From positions 15,052,086 to 15,116,085 of the forward strand of contig CM030717.1 of NCBI GenBank assembly GCA_017979445.1: a stretch of DNA of 64,000 nucleotides. Direction: 5' to 3'. Positions within the stretch are counted from its first letter, which is position 1. Every line of letters begins with the position of its first letter. Below the pieces are notes generated by a model, which was not told the origin of the DNA, ran no database searches, and saw only the letters and a list, made by a program, of their open reading frames with translations. The DNA is from Akebia trifoliata. Lineage: Eukaryota > Streptophyta > Magnoliopsida > Ranunculales > Lardizabalaceae. The position numbers and the translations under genes were made by a program. This document shows, piece after piece, positions 10,411 to 21,030 of this stretch.

Positions 10411-13267
10411 TAGAATATCAAATGACAAGTAATAAAAAGTCCATATGTTATTAGGTAAGTTAGATCATTAAAACACAACCACAACAAATACTACACATTA
10501 ATATGTCCATGCAATTCATACCATATATGACAGACTGAGCATGTCAGATGTTGTTTTAATGTTAGGTAGCGATACTTCAATCACACTCCAACTGAAACAA
10601 CCTGTTTTTATAATGAAAGGAGCCTCATTGGTACGGACACTATCCCACATTTGATGAACCACAGAAAGAAGATGTTGATCCTCATTTGATCTATGCACAA
10701 AAAGCTTTTCTACATATTGAAAGCAGAGAACAGACTTCAATTCTAGATCATTAAATTAACAAACAGGGCAATTAAAAGCTAAAAGAAATTGTTTCTCATG
10801 TATATTGATGAACATCAAAATAGAATACAAAGCATATTTAAAATAGTGAAGATCTTTAGAGCAGGTGCTGCTAGAAAGTAGCATGATTTAAATAACCTTA
10901 ATAAAACTAAGTTAGCAAAAAATATACTACTTATGCTACAATGTCTCATATGTAATCTTCTAAGAGGAATGAAGACAGTGCCAACAACAAGAGAGTAGTT
11001 CAGGGAGCAATGTAAATAATTTGAAAATGTTGGTTGGACAGGAAGCAGTAGCAGAGGAATCAACTCAAATGTAAATGGTTGTGTAAAGAGACATGTAAAA
11101 TAGAAACTGGACTCCCATAGTATTATAGGTTTGTGATACATAGTTTCATAGTTGTTCGATCAAATTCTTAGTGAACACCTTCCACCAAATATTTGGTCTT
11201 TGAACCTTCATTGCAGGAATTCACTAAATAAACTGTCAATTCACACTCCTATTTTCTTTATTTGCTTATCGCATTAAGTATGGCCCACTGAGACTTCATC
11301 AAGAACCCATTCAATCAAATCCACGTACAATCTTTTGGGCTGTTTCTAAGCTTTGATAATTAAATATCAGTTGACATTTCAGCTTTATTATAAGAATTTA
11401 TTGCAGAATTCAGTAACATAGGTAGGCACTTGAGAAATTTTAAATTCAATGCGATACCTGAACTTTACGCAAAAGGTTCCAGGTGCGATGCAATTTCTCT
11501 ATATGTTCTCTCTTCTCAAAAGGTGATGGGTTAACTTTATGATTGCACAGATATAATCTGCAATGGTAAAAGACAAGGTGAATGATTTCTATATGACCAA
11601 TAATGGAAACCAATCAATCAGGAAGAGAACAATTCTCCAAACATCTTCTCAAGGAGCTGCTCCATATTTGCCTCCATACCCACAATGTTATTTTTCATTC
11701 TGTAGAGACACAACACCATATTTGCATAAGACACTCATAAGAAAAATCAATATTTGCATATATAGGATGTGCAACCTTAGCTAAGTTTGTAAGGCTTGTG
11801 AGTTTTGATACCATGACTTGAGTTCAAAACCCACCCGCCTTCACCTACAAGGTGGAAAATAAAATATATCTGTACAATTAATCCACTCTTGAATGACATA
11901 TGTAATGCATGGAACAACCTAGGAGACAAAAAACCATATATAAAATTCAGGATCATATAAAAGTTACTGAGGTTTGGTAGTAACAATTGAAACACACTTG
12001 TACAGTTTTTCCCAAATATTCCCTTATTTCTTCTTGTCGATAACAGACTGTTATACATCAAGAAAAAGAGTTAGTATGTTGAAGATTTAGTCCCACATTA
12101 CCTATAAGTTTTGAGAAAAAAGAGGAAGAAAAGCAATACTTGTTAACACTTTAATACTCCTTGGATCATCCTTTTCCCTCCTCCTTTTTCCGGGCTTGGG
12201 ACCGGCAGTGTAAAATATTAATTTTACAACGGCGGAGTTAAAAAGGGGTTTAGTTGATAAGTATTAAAGTTGGTGTTCATTAACACCAGTTTGAAAAAAG
12301 TCACTAACTCACAAACTACTTATGCTAGGCCTACCAAATTAAAAAAAAAGCGGGAAAACTCTTAAGAGCTACTCCCACAACAGTAAGACTAGGACTAGAA
12401 GTTAGCTACTCCCATAACAGTAAGACTAGGACTAGAAGTTACTCACTTAATGCAAATATGTAAAAGTAGGCCACATAAAACCTTAATTGGGATGCTTCAT
12501 CTTTTGTAGTAATATAAATCACATACTTAGATCAAGCATAACGGATTTTAATATAAACTGAAGCTAATATTCAAACACTAGTAAGAAATTATCATCATTG
12601 AAAAAGAAGAGGATGGTTGTAATAATCCTCATCCCCATATTGCTACTTCGGATAAAAGGCATCGAAAGTTGGCTACTTTTTAGGATAAAAATTATATTAT
12701 ATTCTGCACAATAAAATATTGATAAAAATTCAGAATACCAAAAGAAGAGACAAAAAAGAACAATATGAGCCTTTAATAAGTATTTTCAAAATAAAATTTT
12801 CTAGATTAAAAATCAACTCAGAATCACGAATTAGATAACCAAACTAGCATGAATACTCAGATTTGTAATAATTTCTATCAAACTCCACGAAACATACAGA
12901 TTCCAATCGATTTATCAAAGAAAACAACCGAAAGAGTAGAATCAAACATTACAAATGAAAACAACATAGATGAACAAGATGAGCAGAAATCGATGAAGAT
13001 TTAGAGGAACTATAAAGATGAGAAAGATACATCTACCTGGAGCTAGTGATGGAACAAAGATGATTGTTTTTGAGAAATCGAATCAATATGAAGATTTTTA
13101 CTAATTTTGAAAAGCTCTGAAATAAATCAAGAGAAGAAGAATCTGAATTAAAATAAATATACCTGGCTTTAAAAATTAAATTAAAATTTAGATCGAATAA
13201 TAGAATTACATACCTTTCAATTTGAATAATCTGAGAATCACTCTTTAGTCTCAAGAAGTAAATTCAT
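10411..13267. other. Non-coding flank of LEUNIG-like pseudogene, duplicated in copy B
   Basis: 10411-11500 is colinear with 55246-56332, and 11498-12038 with 63481-64000. No recognisable exon is present. Around 12170-12240 there is a motif (gggcttgggacc..gtaaaatatt..ttttac) that recurs at 26165-26215, probably a fragment of one LTR family. The unfilled CACTA target site, caatttctctatatg, is at 11491-11505. 12500-13267 shows nothing recognisable. Confidence 0.6.
12368..12441. repeat. 37-bp tandem duplication
   Basis: Two adjacent units of gctactcccayaacagtaag followed by actaggactagaagtta, at 12368-12404 and 12405-12441, differing at one position. Confidence 0.9.
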
Positions 13268-13774
13268 ATGGCAATTTATGAAAACTATCAATCTCTCTTA
13301 GTTTCCTCCTATCTCAACCTCAGTTTTGCAATTTTTCTATCAAGCAAATTTTATCCTCGATATAAACTTATCCTCGATGCCATCCTAGCCTCTTCATCTC
13401 CTACAAGTACACCGCTTATAGTTACCACAAAAACATCACACGAGGCTTGGAATAAACTCAAAACGTTATATGCTAGCCGATCAAAAACACGAGCTATGTA
13501 ACTCAAGGAGGAACTTACCTTGATTCAGTGTGAAAATAGGTCAATTTCTGACTATTTGCATGTTGTGAAGGCTCTGGCGGATGAAATCGCCATCATCAAT
13601 CATCCAATTTCTAATGACGATTTAACCTTCTATGTCTTGAATGGGTTAGGGCATGATTTCCATGAGATTTCTACCTCGATCAGAGTACGGGAGAAGCCAT
13701 TGATGTTTGAAGAGCTGCACGACCTCTTGGTAGGTTGCGAATCTTATCTTCGACATCTGGAGGCTGCTACTTAG
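13268..13774 (+). pseudogene. Copia gag (UBN2 domain), broken
   Basis: Nucleocapsid-precursor part of the Copia element. Readable segments include SHEAWNKLKTLYASRSKTRAM (codons before 13501) and, after an in-frame TAA, ISDYLHVVKALADEIA and YVLNGLGHDFHEISTSIRVRE, the conserved order of the UBN2/gag domain. A TAG at 13772-13774 separates it from the downstream zinc-knuckle part. The expected N-terminal portion before the Leu-rich start is absent or unrecognisable, in line with 5' truncation. Confidence 0.85.
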
Positions 13775-13777
13775 CAG

Positions 13778-14470
13778 ATGGTGATGACGACTAACTACAC
13801 AAACAAAGGAAAACCTTCATTTGGGGATGACTTATCAAAGAAGTCTTATAAACCGAACGCATCACAACGTAACCAAGGCCAAAACTCAGCCCGTCAATCT
13901 AATGGTCACCAACGTGATGGACGTCGCTCCAACTATGAGTTTGGCAAGCCCAATAACAATCAGAAACGTTACACGCCGCATTGTCAATTTTGTGAACAAA
14001 TTGGCCATACCGCAAAGTTCTGTCCTCAGCTTCAGTACAATGAGTTAACAGCCAATTGCGTAACCTCTTCTAACAAAAAAGACAAAACTTGGCTCATGGA
14101 CTCAACAGCCTCTCACAATATAATGGGTGATCTTGCAAATTTGTCCATTCACAATGAATATGATGGTACTGATGAAGTAATTCTTGGTGATGGTTCAAGT
14201 TTGAATGTCTCACACATTGGTTCTTTGAAATTACATTCATCCAAACGCACTTTTATCTTGAGTGATACTCTTTTTGTTCCATACCTTTCAAAAAATTTAA
14301 TTTCAGTTCATCATTTTACCAAACAAAATATTGTTGTTGTTGAATTTCACCCTTCTCATTTCTTTGTGAAGGACAAGATCATGGGGGCGATTCTACTTCG
14401 AGGAGCATGTAAAAATGGTGTCTACTTTTTTGAAATCAATGATGTCTCCCACCTCCAAAATGGTTGCTAA
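13778..14470 (+). pseudogene. Copia gag zinc knuckle and protease
   Basis: A 230-residue open stretch carries a zinc knuckle, CQFCEQIGHTAKFC (CX2CX4HX4C intact, about residues 70-83). About 35 residues later is the aspartic-protease site region WLMDSTASHNIM. The usual D-S/T-G-A triad here reads DSTA, so the Gly after the catalytic Asp-Ser is replaced, which probably inactivates the protease. The zone ends at TAA just before the integrase region, with SKNLISVHHFTKQN as the usual Copia protease-integrase linker. Confidence 0.85.
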
Positions 14471-14479
14471 TGTGCATGA

Positions 14480-15698
14480 ACGGACCTCAATTGATGGGTG
14501 GCACAAACATCTTGGGCATCCATCTCTTATAACAGTCCAACATCTTGTTAAGAATTTTTCTCTTCCCGTTGTCAAAACAAAAAATAATTCTCAATTATAT
14601 AGTTAATGCTCCATTAATAAAGCACACCAACAATCTTTTCATACCAATAGTATTCAAAGTCATGCACCACTTGAACTTATTTACACTGATGTTTGGGGAC
14701 CCGCACATTATACTGGAATTGATGGATCACGTTATTACCCCATTTTGGTTGACCACTTCACAAAATACGTGTGGTTCTATCCAATGACTACAAAATCCGG
14801 GGTGTCTACAATTTTTCCTCACTTCAAAAAATTTGTAGCAACACGCTTCCAAACCAAAATAAAAAATTTGTATTCTGATAATGGTGGGGAATTCATTGCT
14901 TTAAAATCTTTCTTATTGGTCAATGGTATTAATCACTATACCACTGCCCCACACACCTCACAACAAAATGGTGTTTCCGAGCATCGTCACCGTCATCTTG
15001 TTGAAACAGGTCTCACTCTTCTCCATGATGCATCGCTAACTTTTTCATGTTGGCCTCACGCTTTTCAAACAGCCTCCTATCTCATCAATAGGCAACCAAC
15101 TTCTCTTCTTCAAAACATTTCTCCTTTTGAAGCTCTTTTTGGTCAAAAATCAAACTACCTCAAATTAAGAAAATTTGGGTGTCTTTGTTACCCACTTACC
15201 CGGCCTTACAACACTCATAAAATGCAGCCAAAATCCTTACCTTGTGTGTTTCTCAGGTATTCTCAAACCCAAAGTGCCTACAAATGTCTTGACCTTAAAA
15301 CTCACAAGATTTACATTTCTAGACATGTGCTATTCAACGAACCAAACACACCCATTATTTCTTCTACCAAACCGAAAAGCCAAACACCACAATCCCAAAA
15401 TGTCCCTCTGTTCTTTGATGCCCAGGACACACCTGTGCCCTCGCCAACGCCGTCTGCACTATTGCTTTCATCAACGACTCCGGAATGTGAAGACGTCGTC
15501 GACGCATCATCCTCAGGTAATCTCGTCAACCCTCTTTCTCTTTCACTTCAAATTTCATCTGAAAATTTAGGTCATAATTCCTCATCTCCTAGTTCTAATC
15601 CCGATACTTTTCTGCATGATTCAAAAGCATTGCTTCCTCACCCCTCACCTGTTGAACAAACACTAGGACAAGCCGAAAATCCCCAAAAACCCGAATAA
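14480..15698 (+). pseudogene. Copia integrase
   Basis: Integrase joins retrotransposon cDNA to chromosomal DNA in the nucleus. The N-terminal zinc-binding part is at about 14490-14560 (WHKHLGHPS). A frameshift separates it from the catalytic core, open from 14745 to 15698. The DDE triad is visible: Asp in VDHFTKYVWFY, Asp in LYSDNGGEF and Glu in QQNGVSEHRHR. The core is followed by FEALFGQ and the FGCLCYP C-terminal region, then a Ser/Pro-rich linker towards RT. The frame ends at TAA 15696-15698. Confidence 0.9.
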
Positions 15699-15839
15699 TC
15701 AAATCCTCTCAAACCCACTTGTTCAATGACTTTACCAAATGACCACTCGATCTATGAACATAATTTTTAAACCCAAACAACTCAACTCTGTGTCTAAACA
15801 TCCCTTCCCTGAGACCATTGAACCAACCTGTGCGAGTTA

Positions 15840-16686
15840 GGCTTTATCTCAACCACAGTGGTGTGATGCTATGTCAAGTAAGCTTACAGCTCTCATGAAA
15901 CATGGAACTTGGGATTTAGTGCCAATTCCTTTGAACTGTAATCCAGTAGGCTTCAAGTAGGTGTTTAGGGTAAAGAGAAAATCTGATGGATCAGTGGATC
16001 GATTCAAAGCATGCTTAGTTGCAAAGGGTTATAATCAACTTCCTGAGCTTGATTACAAAGAGACCTTCAGTCCAGTAGTTAAACCAACCATAATTAGAAT
16101 GGTTTTGTCCATTGCTATTGTGAATGGTTGGGAGTTAAGACAAATGGACGTTAATAATGCCTTTTTATATGGTACACTATCTGAGATTGTATATATGGTG
16201 CAACCCCTAGGGTTCAAAGATCCATCTAAACCCAATCATGTTTGCAGGCTACAAAAAGTAATATATGGCCTTAAAAAAGCTCCTCGGGCTTGGTACACTA
16301 CACTAAAAAATGTACTGCTTGACCTTGGATTTGAAAATTCCAAAGCTGATTGGTCCCTATTTATTTATAGAAAGGATTCTATAATTTGTTATTTCTTGAT
16401 GTATGTCGATGATCTTGTGATTACAGGAAATAACAAAAAAATTGTGGCTTCAATTATCAAGAAACTGGGAGATCGTTTTTCTCTTAGGGATATGGGACTA
16501 CTTCATTTCTTTCTCGGTGTGGAAGTTGTACCTACTCGAGCAGGACTTTTTCTCTCACAAAACAAATACATTCGAGAGCTATTATCAAATACCAACATGA
16601 GTGGTGCCGAAGATGTCTCAACTCCTTTTTCAACAACTCAGTCTCTCAAGTTACTTGATGGTACGAAAAATGTGGATAGTACATAA
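15840..16686 (+). pseudogene. Copia reverse transcriptase
   Basis: The RNA-dependent DNA polymerase domain is open from 15961 to 16686, after a TAG at 15958-15960 inside the usual WVFRVK motif. Visible landmarks are [35 protein letters not shown] and the catalytic [12 protein letters not shown], so the active site is intact. A TAA at 16684-16686 cuts the frame before the RNase H region. It is the best preserved part of the element. Confidence 0.92.
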
Positions 16687-17298
16687 TTTTTAAGAATTAT
16701 TGGTAGCCTGCAGTATCTTTCTTTAAAGCGTCCAGATATTTCATTTGCGATCAACAAGTTGTCCCAATTCATGCACAAGCTTTCCACCACTCACTTCACA
16801 ACAACAAAAAGGCTTCTTCGGTACTTAAAGCAAACAATTTTTCATGGTATATAGCTCACCAAATCTGGACCTCTAGTTTTAATCACCTACTCTAATGTTG
16901 ATTGGGCTAGAAATGTTGATGATCGAACCTCCACATCTGCCTATATCAACTTCTTAGGCCCAAATCCCATTTCATGGAGCTCAAACAAACAAAGAGCAGT
17001 TGCAAGATCCATCACCGAAGCTGAATATCGAGCCCTTGCCAATGTGGCTTCATGGACTACTTCACGAGTTGGATTTCCACTAAAAGCAACTCCCTTATTA
17101 CTATGTGATAACCTTGGTGCTACACATCTAAGTTTCAATCTGGTCCAACATTCACGTATGAAACATATACAAATCGATCTCTATTTTGTTCGTGATATGG
17201 TTCAACGTGGTTCTCTTCAAGTTCGACATGTTCATACACAAGACCAATTGGTTGATTTGTTGACAAAGCCATTGTCCAGACAAAAAATCAAAATCTAG
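16687..17298 (+). pseudogene. Copia RNase H
   Basis: RNase H degrades the RNA strand during reverse transcription. After the TAA at 16684 the frame continues with [18 protein letters not shown], is stopped by TAG at about 16853, then runs through ITEAEYRALANVA and the tail HTQDQLVDLLTKPLS, which is the usual Copia C terminus. It ends at TAG 17296-17298. The purine tract follows 35 bp downstream. Confidence 0.88.
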
Positions 17299-17345
17299 AG
17301 AAACAAGATTGGGCTTGCTGATGGAAGCTCAATCTTGCGGGGGCA

Positions 17346-17614
17346 TATTAATACAGATTGCAAGAATCAAGGCCAAGATTGAACAGAGCACATCTAGCCT
17401 ACAATCAAGCAAGATCATTCAAAATCAATTTTGTATATTTGTAATTGCTGTATTGACTTCAACAAATCTATAACTGCTGCATAGTTTTAGCCAAATTTAT
17501 GTACATTGCCATAAATAGTTTTTCCTACCTATGTATATAAGTCAGCTCATATTACATCAATAAAAGTGTGGGAAAATATTCATTGAAAAATAGTTTTGTT
17601 ATTTCTTCTATACA
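17346..17614 (+). mobile_element. Probable 3' LTR of Copia element
   Basis: Starts directly after cttgcgggggca with tattaatac (TG changed to TA) and may end at ttctataca. It contains a TATA-like tatataa at about 17534-17540. No second LTR is available for comparison, so the right end is uncertain. It touches the left end of the RING-H2 palindrome. Confidence 0.6.
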
Positions 17615-17968
17615 CTATGCTTGTGACTATAATAAGATGATAAACTCCAAATAGAGTTTCTCCGGGTCCTTTCACCAACTATACATAGAACGAGACACAT
17701 AAAGATATTTGTCCAATAACGTAAAAAATAAAAATCTAAACAAAGCAATGGCTCATCAAACTAGCACAAAGTAAAAGAGAATGATAATTCAATTGAGCAA
17801 AATATAATGAAACAATAGCACTCCTCATCCATTGATCAGGTAATTTGAAAGTGATTTGGCAATGGCCCATGTTTAATAATTGAACTCATTAACGATGAAG
17901 TCATTTTCCTATGAAATTCAGGATATACTTAATAAGCTTGTGGATATAAGTTAAAAACAAGCCTGGAG

Positions 17969-18298
17969 ATGAATAACAATAGGAACTCCAATTCCTTATT
18001 CAAACTAGTAGACTTGGAAGAATTGAGACATATTGATTTGGAAGAAACGAGTAATACTACCACAGAAGAAATTTTGGAACATATACAATCACTTACAGTC
18101 GGTGATTTTCCTTCCAATTTCACAATAATGGATGTGCCAGTAATTTAAATGGTGAGGGATATATTGTTTGAAGTAGAATTAACAAAGACGTTAATCATTG
18201 ATGGTGGAGACGTTTGTTTCATCTGTTTGGAAGAAATGAAAGAAGGAGATGAATGCAGTACCATTGGGGGTTTACCCTTGACCTTTATGCAGGTTCGA
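17969..18298 (+). pseudogene. RING-H2 gene N-terminal half, left arm
   Basis: The plus frame from ATG 17969 reads an acidic Leu-rich segment (VDLEELRHIDLEETSNTT), meets TAA at 18146-18148, and resumes in the same frame to the first zinc-ligand pair of a RING finger (GGDVCFICLEEMKEGDEC). The frame then departs from the RING pattern at about 18265, where the inverted inner segment begins. RING-H2 proteins of this type are usually E3 ubiquitin ligases, but this copy lacks the second half of the finger. The same half is repeated on the minus strand at 18690-19050. Confidence 0.75.
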
Positions 18299-18325
18299 TA
18301 TGAAATTAAAAAAGAAATTTCAGAT

Positions 18326-18538
18326 CTATTTTTCAATTCCCTGGTCTTCCTCTCTTCTAGGCTCCTCCATTAACAACATATTGAACCAGCATAAAGGACA
18401 TGTAGGCTTTTCTCTTATCCACCTTAAGAGACAATTGGTATGAAATGTGTGGGGACACCCAGTGGCACTGCATTCGTCTCCTTCTTTCATTTCTTCCAAA
18501 CATATGCCACAAACATCCCCACCATCAATGATAAACAC
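18326..18538 (-). CDS. Small RING-H2 finger ORF across the palindrome spacer
   Basis: This 70-codon minus-strand ORF contains a complete RING-H2 signature: C10-x2-C13, C28-x-H30-x2-H33-x2-C36, then x10-C47-x2-C50 (CGIC ... CPHTFHTNC ... CPLC). The N-terminal ligands lie in the palindrome spacer and the C-terminal ones in the reversed inner part of the left arm. RING-H2 fingers bind E2 enzymes and transfer ubiquitin. Whether this short ORF is expressed is unknown. It may just be the surviving exon of a longer captured gene whose N-terminal half is at 18690-19050. Confidence 0.6.
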   Translation of the reverse strand: MFIIDGGDVCGICLEEMKEGDECSATGCPHTFHTNCLLRWIREKPTCPLCWFNMLLMEEPRREEDQGIEK

Positions 18539-18543
18539 ATTTC

Positions 18544-18659
18544 ATACCAATTGTCTCTCAAGGTGGATAAGAGAAGAGCCTACATGTCCTTTATGTAGGT
18601 TCAATATGTTGTCAATGGAGGAGCCTAGAAGAGAAGAAGACCGGGGAATTAAAGAATAG
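18544..18659 (+). pseudogene. RING-H2 C-terminal half, right inner arm
   Basis: The plus frame reads FHTNCLSRWIREEPTCPLC and the acidic tail EEPRREEDRGI, then TAG. It is the inverted copy of the C-terminal half of the minus-strand ORF at 18326-18538. It lacks the first zinc ligands, because the spacer is present only once and in the opposite sense. Confidence 0.75.
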
Positions 18660-18687
18660 ATCTGAAATTTCTTTCTTAATTTCATAT

Positions 18688-19050
18688 CTAACCCGCATAA
18701 AGGTCAAGGGTAAACCCAATGGTACTGCATTCATCTCTTTCTTTCATTTCTTCCAAACAGATGCTACAAACATCCCCACCATCAATGATAAACACATTTA
18801 TTAATTCTACTTCAAATAATATATTCCTCACCATTCGATTTCCGGGCACATCCATTGTTGCGAAATCCGAACAAAAATCACCAATTGCAAGTGAACATAT
18901 ACGTTCTAAAATTCCTTCTATGGTAGTATTACTCATTTCTTGCAAATCAATATGTCTCAATTCTTTGAAGGTGACTAGTTTTAATAAGGAATGGGAGTAC
19001 CTATTGTTACTCGTCTCTAGACTTGTTTTTAACTTATATCCACCAGCTTA
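18688..19050 (-). pseudogene. RING-H2 gene N-terminal half, right arm
   Basis: The minus frame reads LRHIDLQEMSNTTIEGI, then VFIIDGGDVCSICLEEMKER and ECSTIG, matching the left-arm copy at 17969-18298. The first RING ligand pair (CSIC) is present and the second half is not. The left-arm stop (TAA) is not present here, so this arm has the better reading frame. Confidence 0.75.
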
Positions 19051-19409
19051 TTAAATAGATGCTGAATTTCACAAGAGAATAACTTGCTCACTAATGAGTT
19101 CAACTAATTTTGCTCAATTGAGTTAATGTAAATTAATTATGTTTCTATAACGTGGGCCGCTGCCAAATCACTTTTGAAATACTTGATCAATTGATGTGGT
19201 GTGCTATAGTTTCATTATATTTTGCTCAATTGAATTGTCATCCACTTTTACTTTGTGCCAGTTTGATGAGCCATCGTTTTGTTCAGATTTCTATTTGTTA
19301 CGTTATTAGACACATATCTTTATGTGTCTCATTCTATGTATAAGTGGTGAAAGGACTAGGAGAAATTCTAGTTGGAGCTTATCATCCTATTATAGTCACA
19401 AACATAGTG

Positions 19410-19959
19410 GTTGAAGAGTTGCATAGCTAATATTATTTTGCTCGATTTGGTTATGTCTAAAATTTTACCATTAATTCATCAAGAAAAAAAGATGTTAACT
19501 TTCAATCAAAGGTAAACCTAATCTCGACACTTGAATGTCTAATATTCTCAAGTCAAAAACCATTCCTAGCATGCCAAAACTCTGACAACAATTAAAGGAA
19601 GTAATTGAGCTTAGAAATTCGCTTGAGACCTTGGATTATGTACACTCCAATTACTAATCATCCTGATTAAATAAGTTATTTATTGATTGAACTCAATGAT
19701 GTAAACGCATGAAGACTCTTGTTTCCTTTGCTGAATATACATATAGAATAAAGTGCTTTCCTGCTTAATTTTCTCAATTGTATTTGGATCTACTATACTA
19801 GATTTTCCATATGAAAAGGACGTGGATTTTATGCCCCCCAGAACAATACGTAGTTGTATTTTTCTCTATTGCTAGAAGTATAGGATTATAATTAGAGTTA
19901 CTCATCATCCACATTTGTGTAGAATCAGGCATTATATTTTTATTTTTTTAATGTCGGAC
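19410..19959. other. Unassigned sequence
   Basis: AT-rich sequence between the palindrome and the inverted R1 copy, with no gene or element end recognised. Confidence 0.4.
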
Positions 19960-21030
19960 CCATATTAGCACAAAAGTCTCATAGCATTCAAAGTGTAGAT
20001 CGGTACACACCCAAGCAAGCTATCTAGCCAAGAGTTTGTTTGCAAAGTGACACAAGTAACTTGCTCAATAGAATCCCAAAGTTATCTAGATCAGGGCTCA
20101 CTTTAGAGTCATTTTCTATGTAGCAATCCTTATGGGAAATGGATTATAGCACAGATATGTAAATCCATAAATCAACAAGGCCAAGACTTACTTTGAGTGC
20201 TTAGAACTTTAGTTTTTTAGAGTGTTCATTAGTGTTGCTCGTAGTTATATGTGTCTAATCGGTGGTCTGTCCTGGGAGAAGGGAAGATGTAGATTGGTTG
20301 TGGTGTTTATTAGTATTGCTTGAAGGTTCTTTAACCAGTATGTTCATGCACTACTACAAAAAACACTTTAAACAACACCCTTATTTTTTAAATAAACATC
20401 ATTGTTTGTAAAGAGTAATAGCTAATGTCTATTTTTCTCCCAAGCAGGGTTGGGCGAAATTTTATGGGACTTCAGACAATGGGTTTTACTAAAGTAGTGG
20501 TGTAATACTTAAAAGTTGGGATGCTAATAGTAGTTATAAAAATAATAATAAGATCCTAAATCTTGCATTCCTCTCTTCCTTTCCTCATCTCTCGGACATA
20601 TCTTAGATTAACTCATGTCTCTTCTCTCTCACCTCGAATCCTCTCTATGCTCAAACCCTAAAATGTCTCTCTATCTCTCTCATCTTGTCTCCTATCCTCT
20701 TGATTAAATCATCTACGTTTGCTCTCTATGCTAAAACCCTAAAATGTCTCTCTCATTTCCTCTCCCCTAGACTGAACCAACTCTCTATGCTCAATCAAAC
20801 TATCAAATCTCTTTTCCATTTTTAATCGCCATCTTCTTATTCAGTAACAAATCTCTCAAATCTATTCTCCGTTCATGGAACCAAGAACGTGAAAAAAAAA
20901 TCGAGCTTAGTCAATAGTACGAGAGTAGGATTTGACTTTAGCAACTTTGTTTGGTTTAGATCTAACGAAGAAGAGTGGATTACCTTTTAAGGAACTTGGA
21001 TTTGGCTCGGTTTGGATAGCCTTCACCATG
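19960..21030 (-). repeat. Dispersed repeat R1, inverted copy C
   Basis: Reverse-complement match to 6870-8560 (copy A) and the equivalent part of copy B, without the hAT-type insert. The single target sequence is at about 20425-20432. At 20348 the plus strand reads CACTACTACAAAAAA followed by a subterminal zone, a candidate CACTA-type end. Degenerate ctctctcat / aaaccctaaaatg repeats occupy 20590-20800. Homology stops near 21030. Confidence 0.7.

Larger units (their letters stand above)
13268..17614 (+). mobile_element. 5'-truncated Copia retrotransposon (Ale/Retrofit-like, lineage tentative)
   Basis: Gag, protease, integrase, reverse transcriptase and RNase H follow in Copia order, then a purine-rich tract (cttgcgggggca, 17334-17345) and a probable 3' LTR. 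No 5' LTR or primer binding site lies before 13268, and the gag N terminus is missing. At least five stops or frameshifts break the polyprotein, so it cannot move by itself. Confidence 0.9.
17613..19409. mobile_element. 1.8-kb near-palindromic element built from a RING-H2 gene
   Basis: Left arm 17613-18455 and right arm 18541-19409 are inverted copies over almost their whole length (by eye roughly 85-90% identical) around an 85-nt spacer. Both outer ends read CACTATGYTTGTGACTATAA when viewed from outside, so the unit has CACTA-like termini. The flanking triplets (ata / gtt) do not match, so no target duplication is seen. Each arm carries the N-terminal half of a RING-H2 gene outermost and its C-terminal half, reversed, innermost. 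A transcript across it would fold into a long hairpin. Confidence 0.8.

Noticed and set aside
10516..10740. Paired ORFs (with 55348-55545) as a conserved small gene
   Set aside because: Both lie in the duplicated LEUNIG-like intron, show no known motif and are similar simply because the DNA is duplicated; they could be an unrecognised exon but I cannot support it.
12075..12300. Solo Copia LTR near copy A
   Set aside because: It shares a 40-bp motif with 26165-26215, but no TG...CA ends or target duplication could be defined.
15311..15529. Minus-strand ORF within the first Copia element
   Set aside because: It is the shadow of the integrase-RT linker, which reads on the plus strand.
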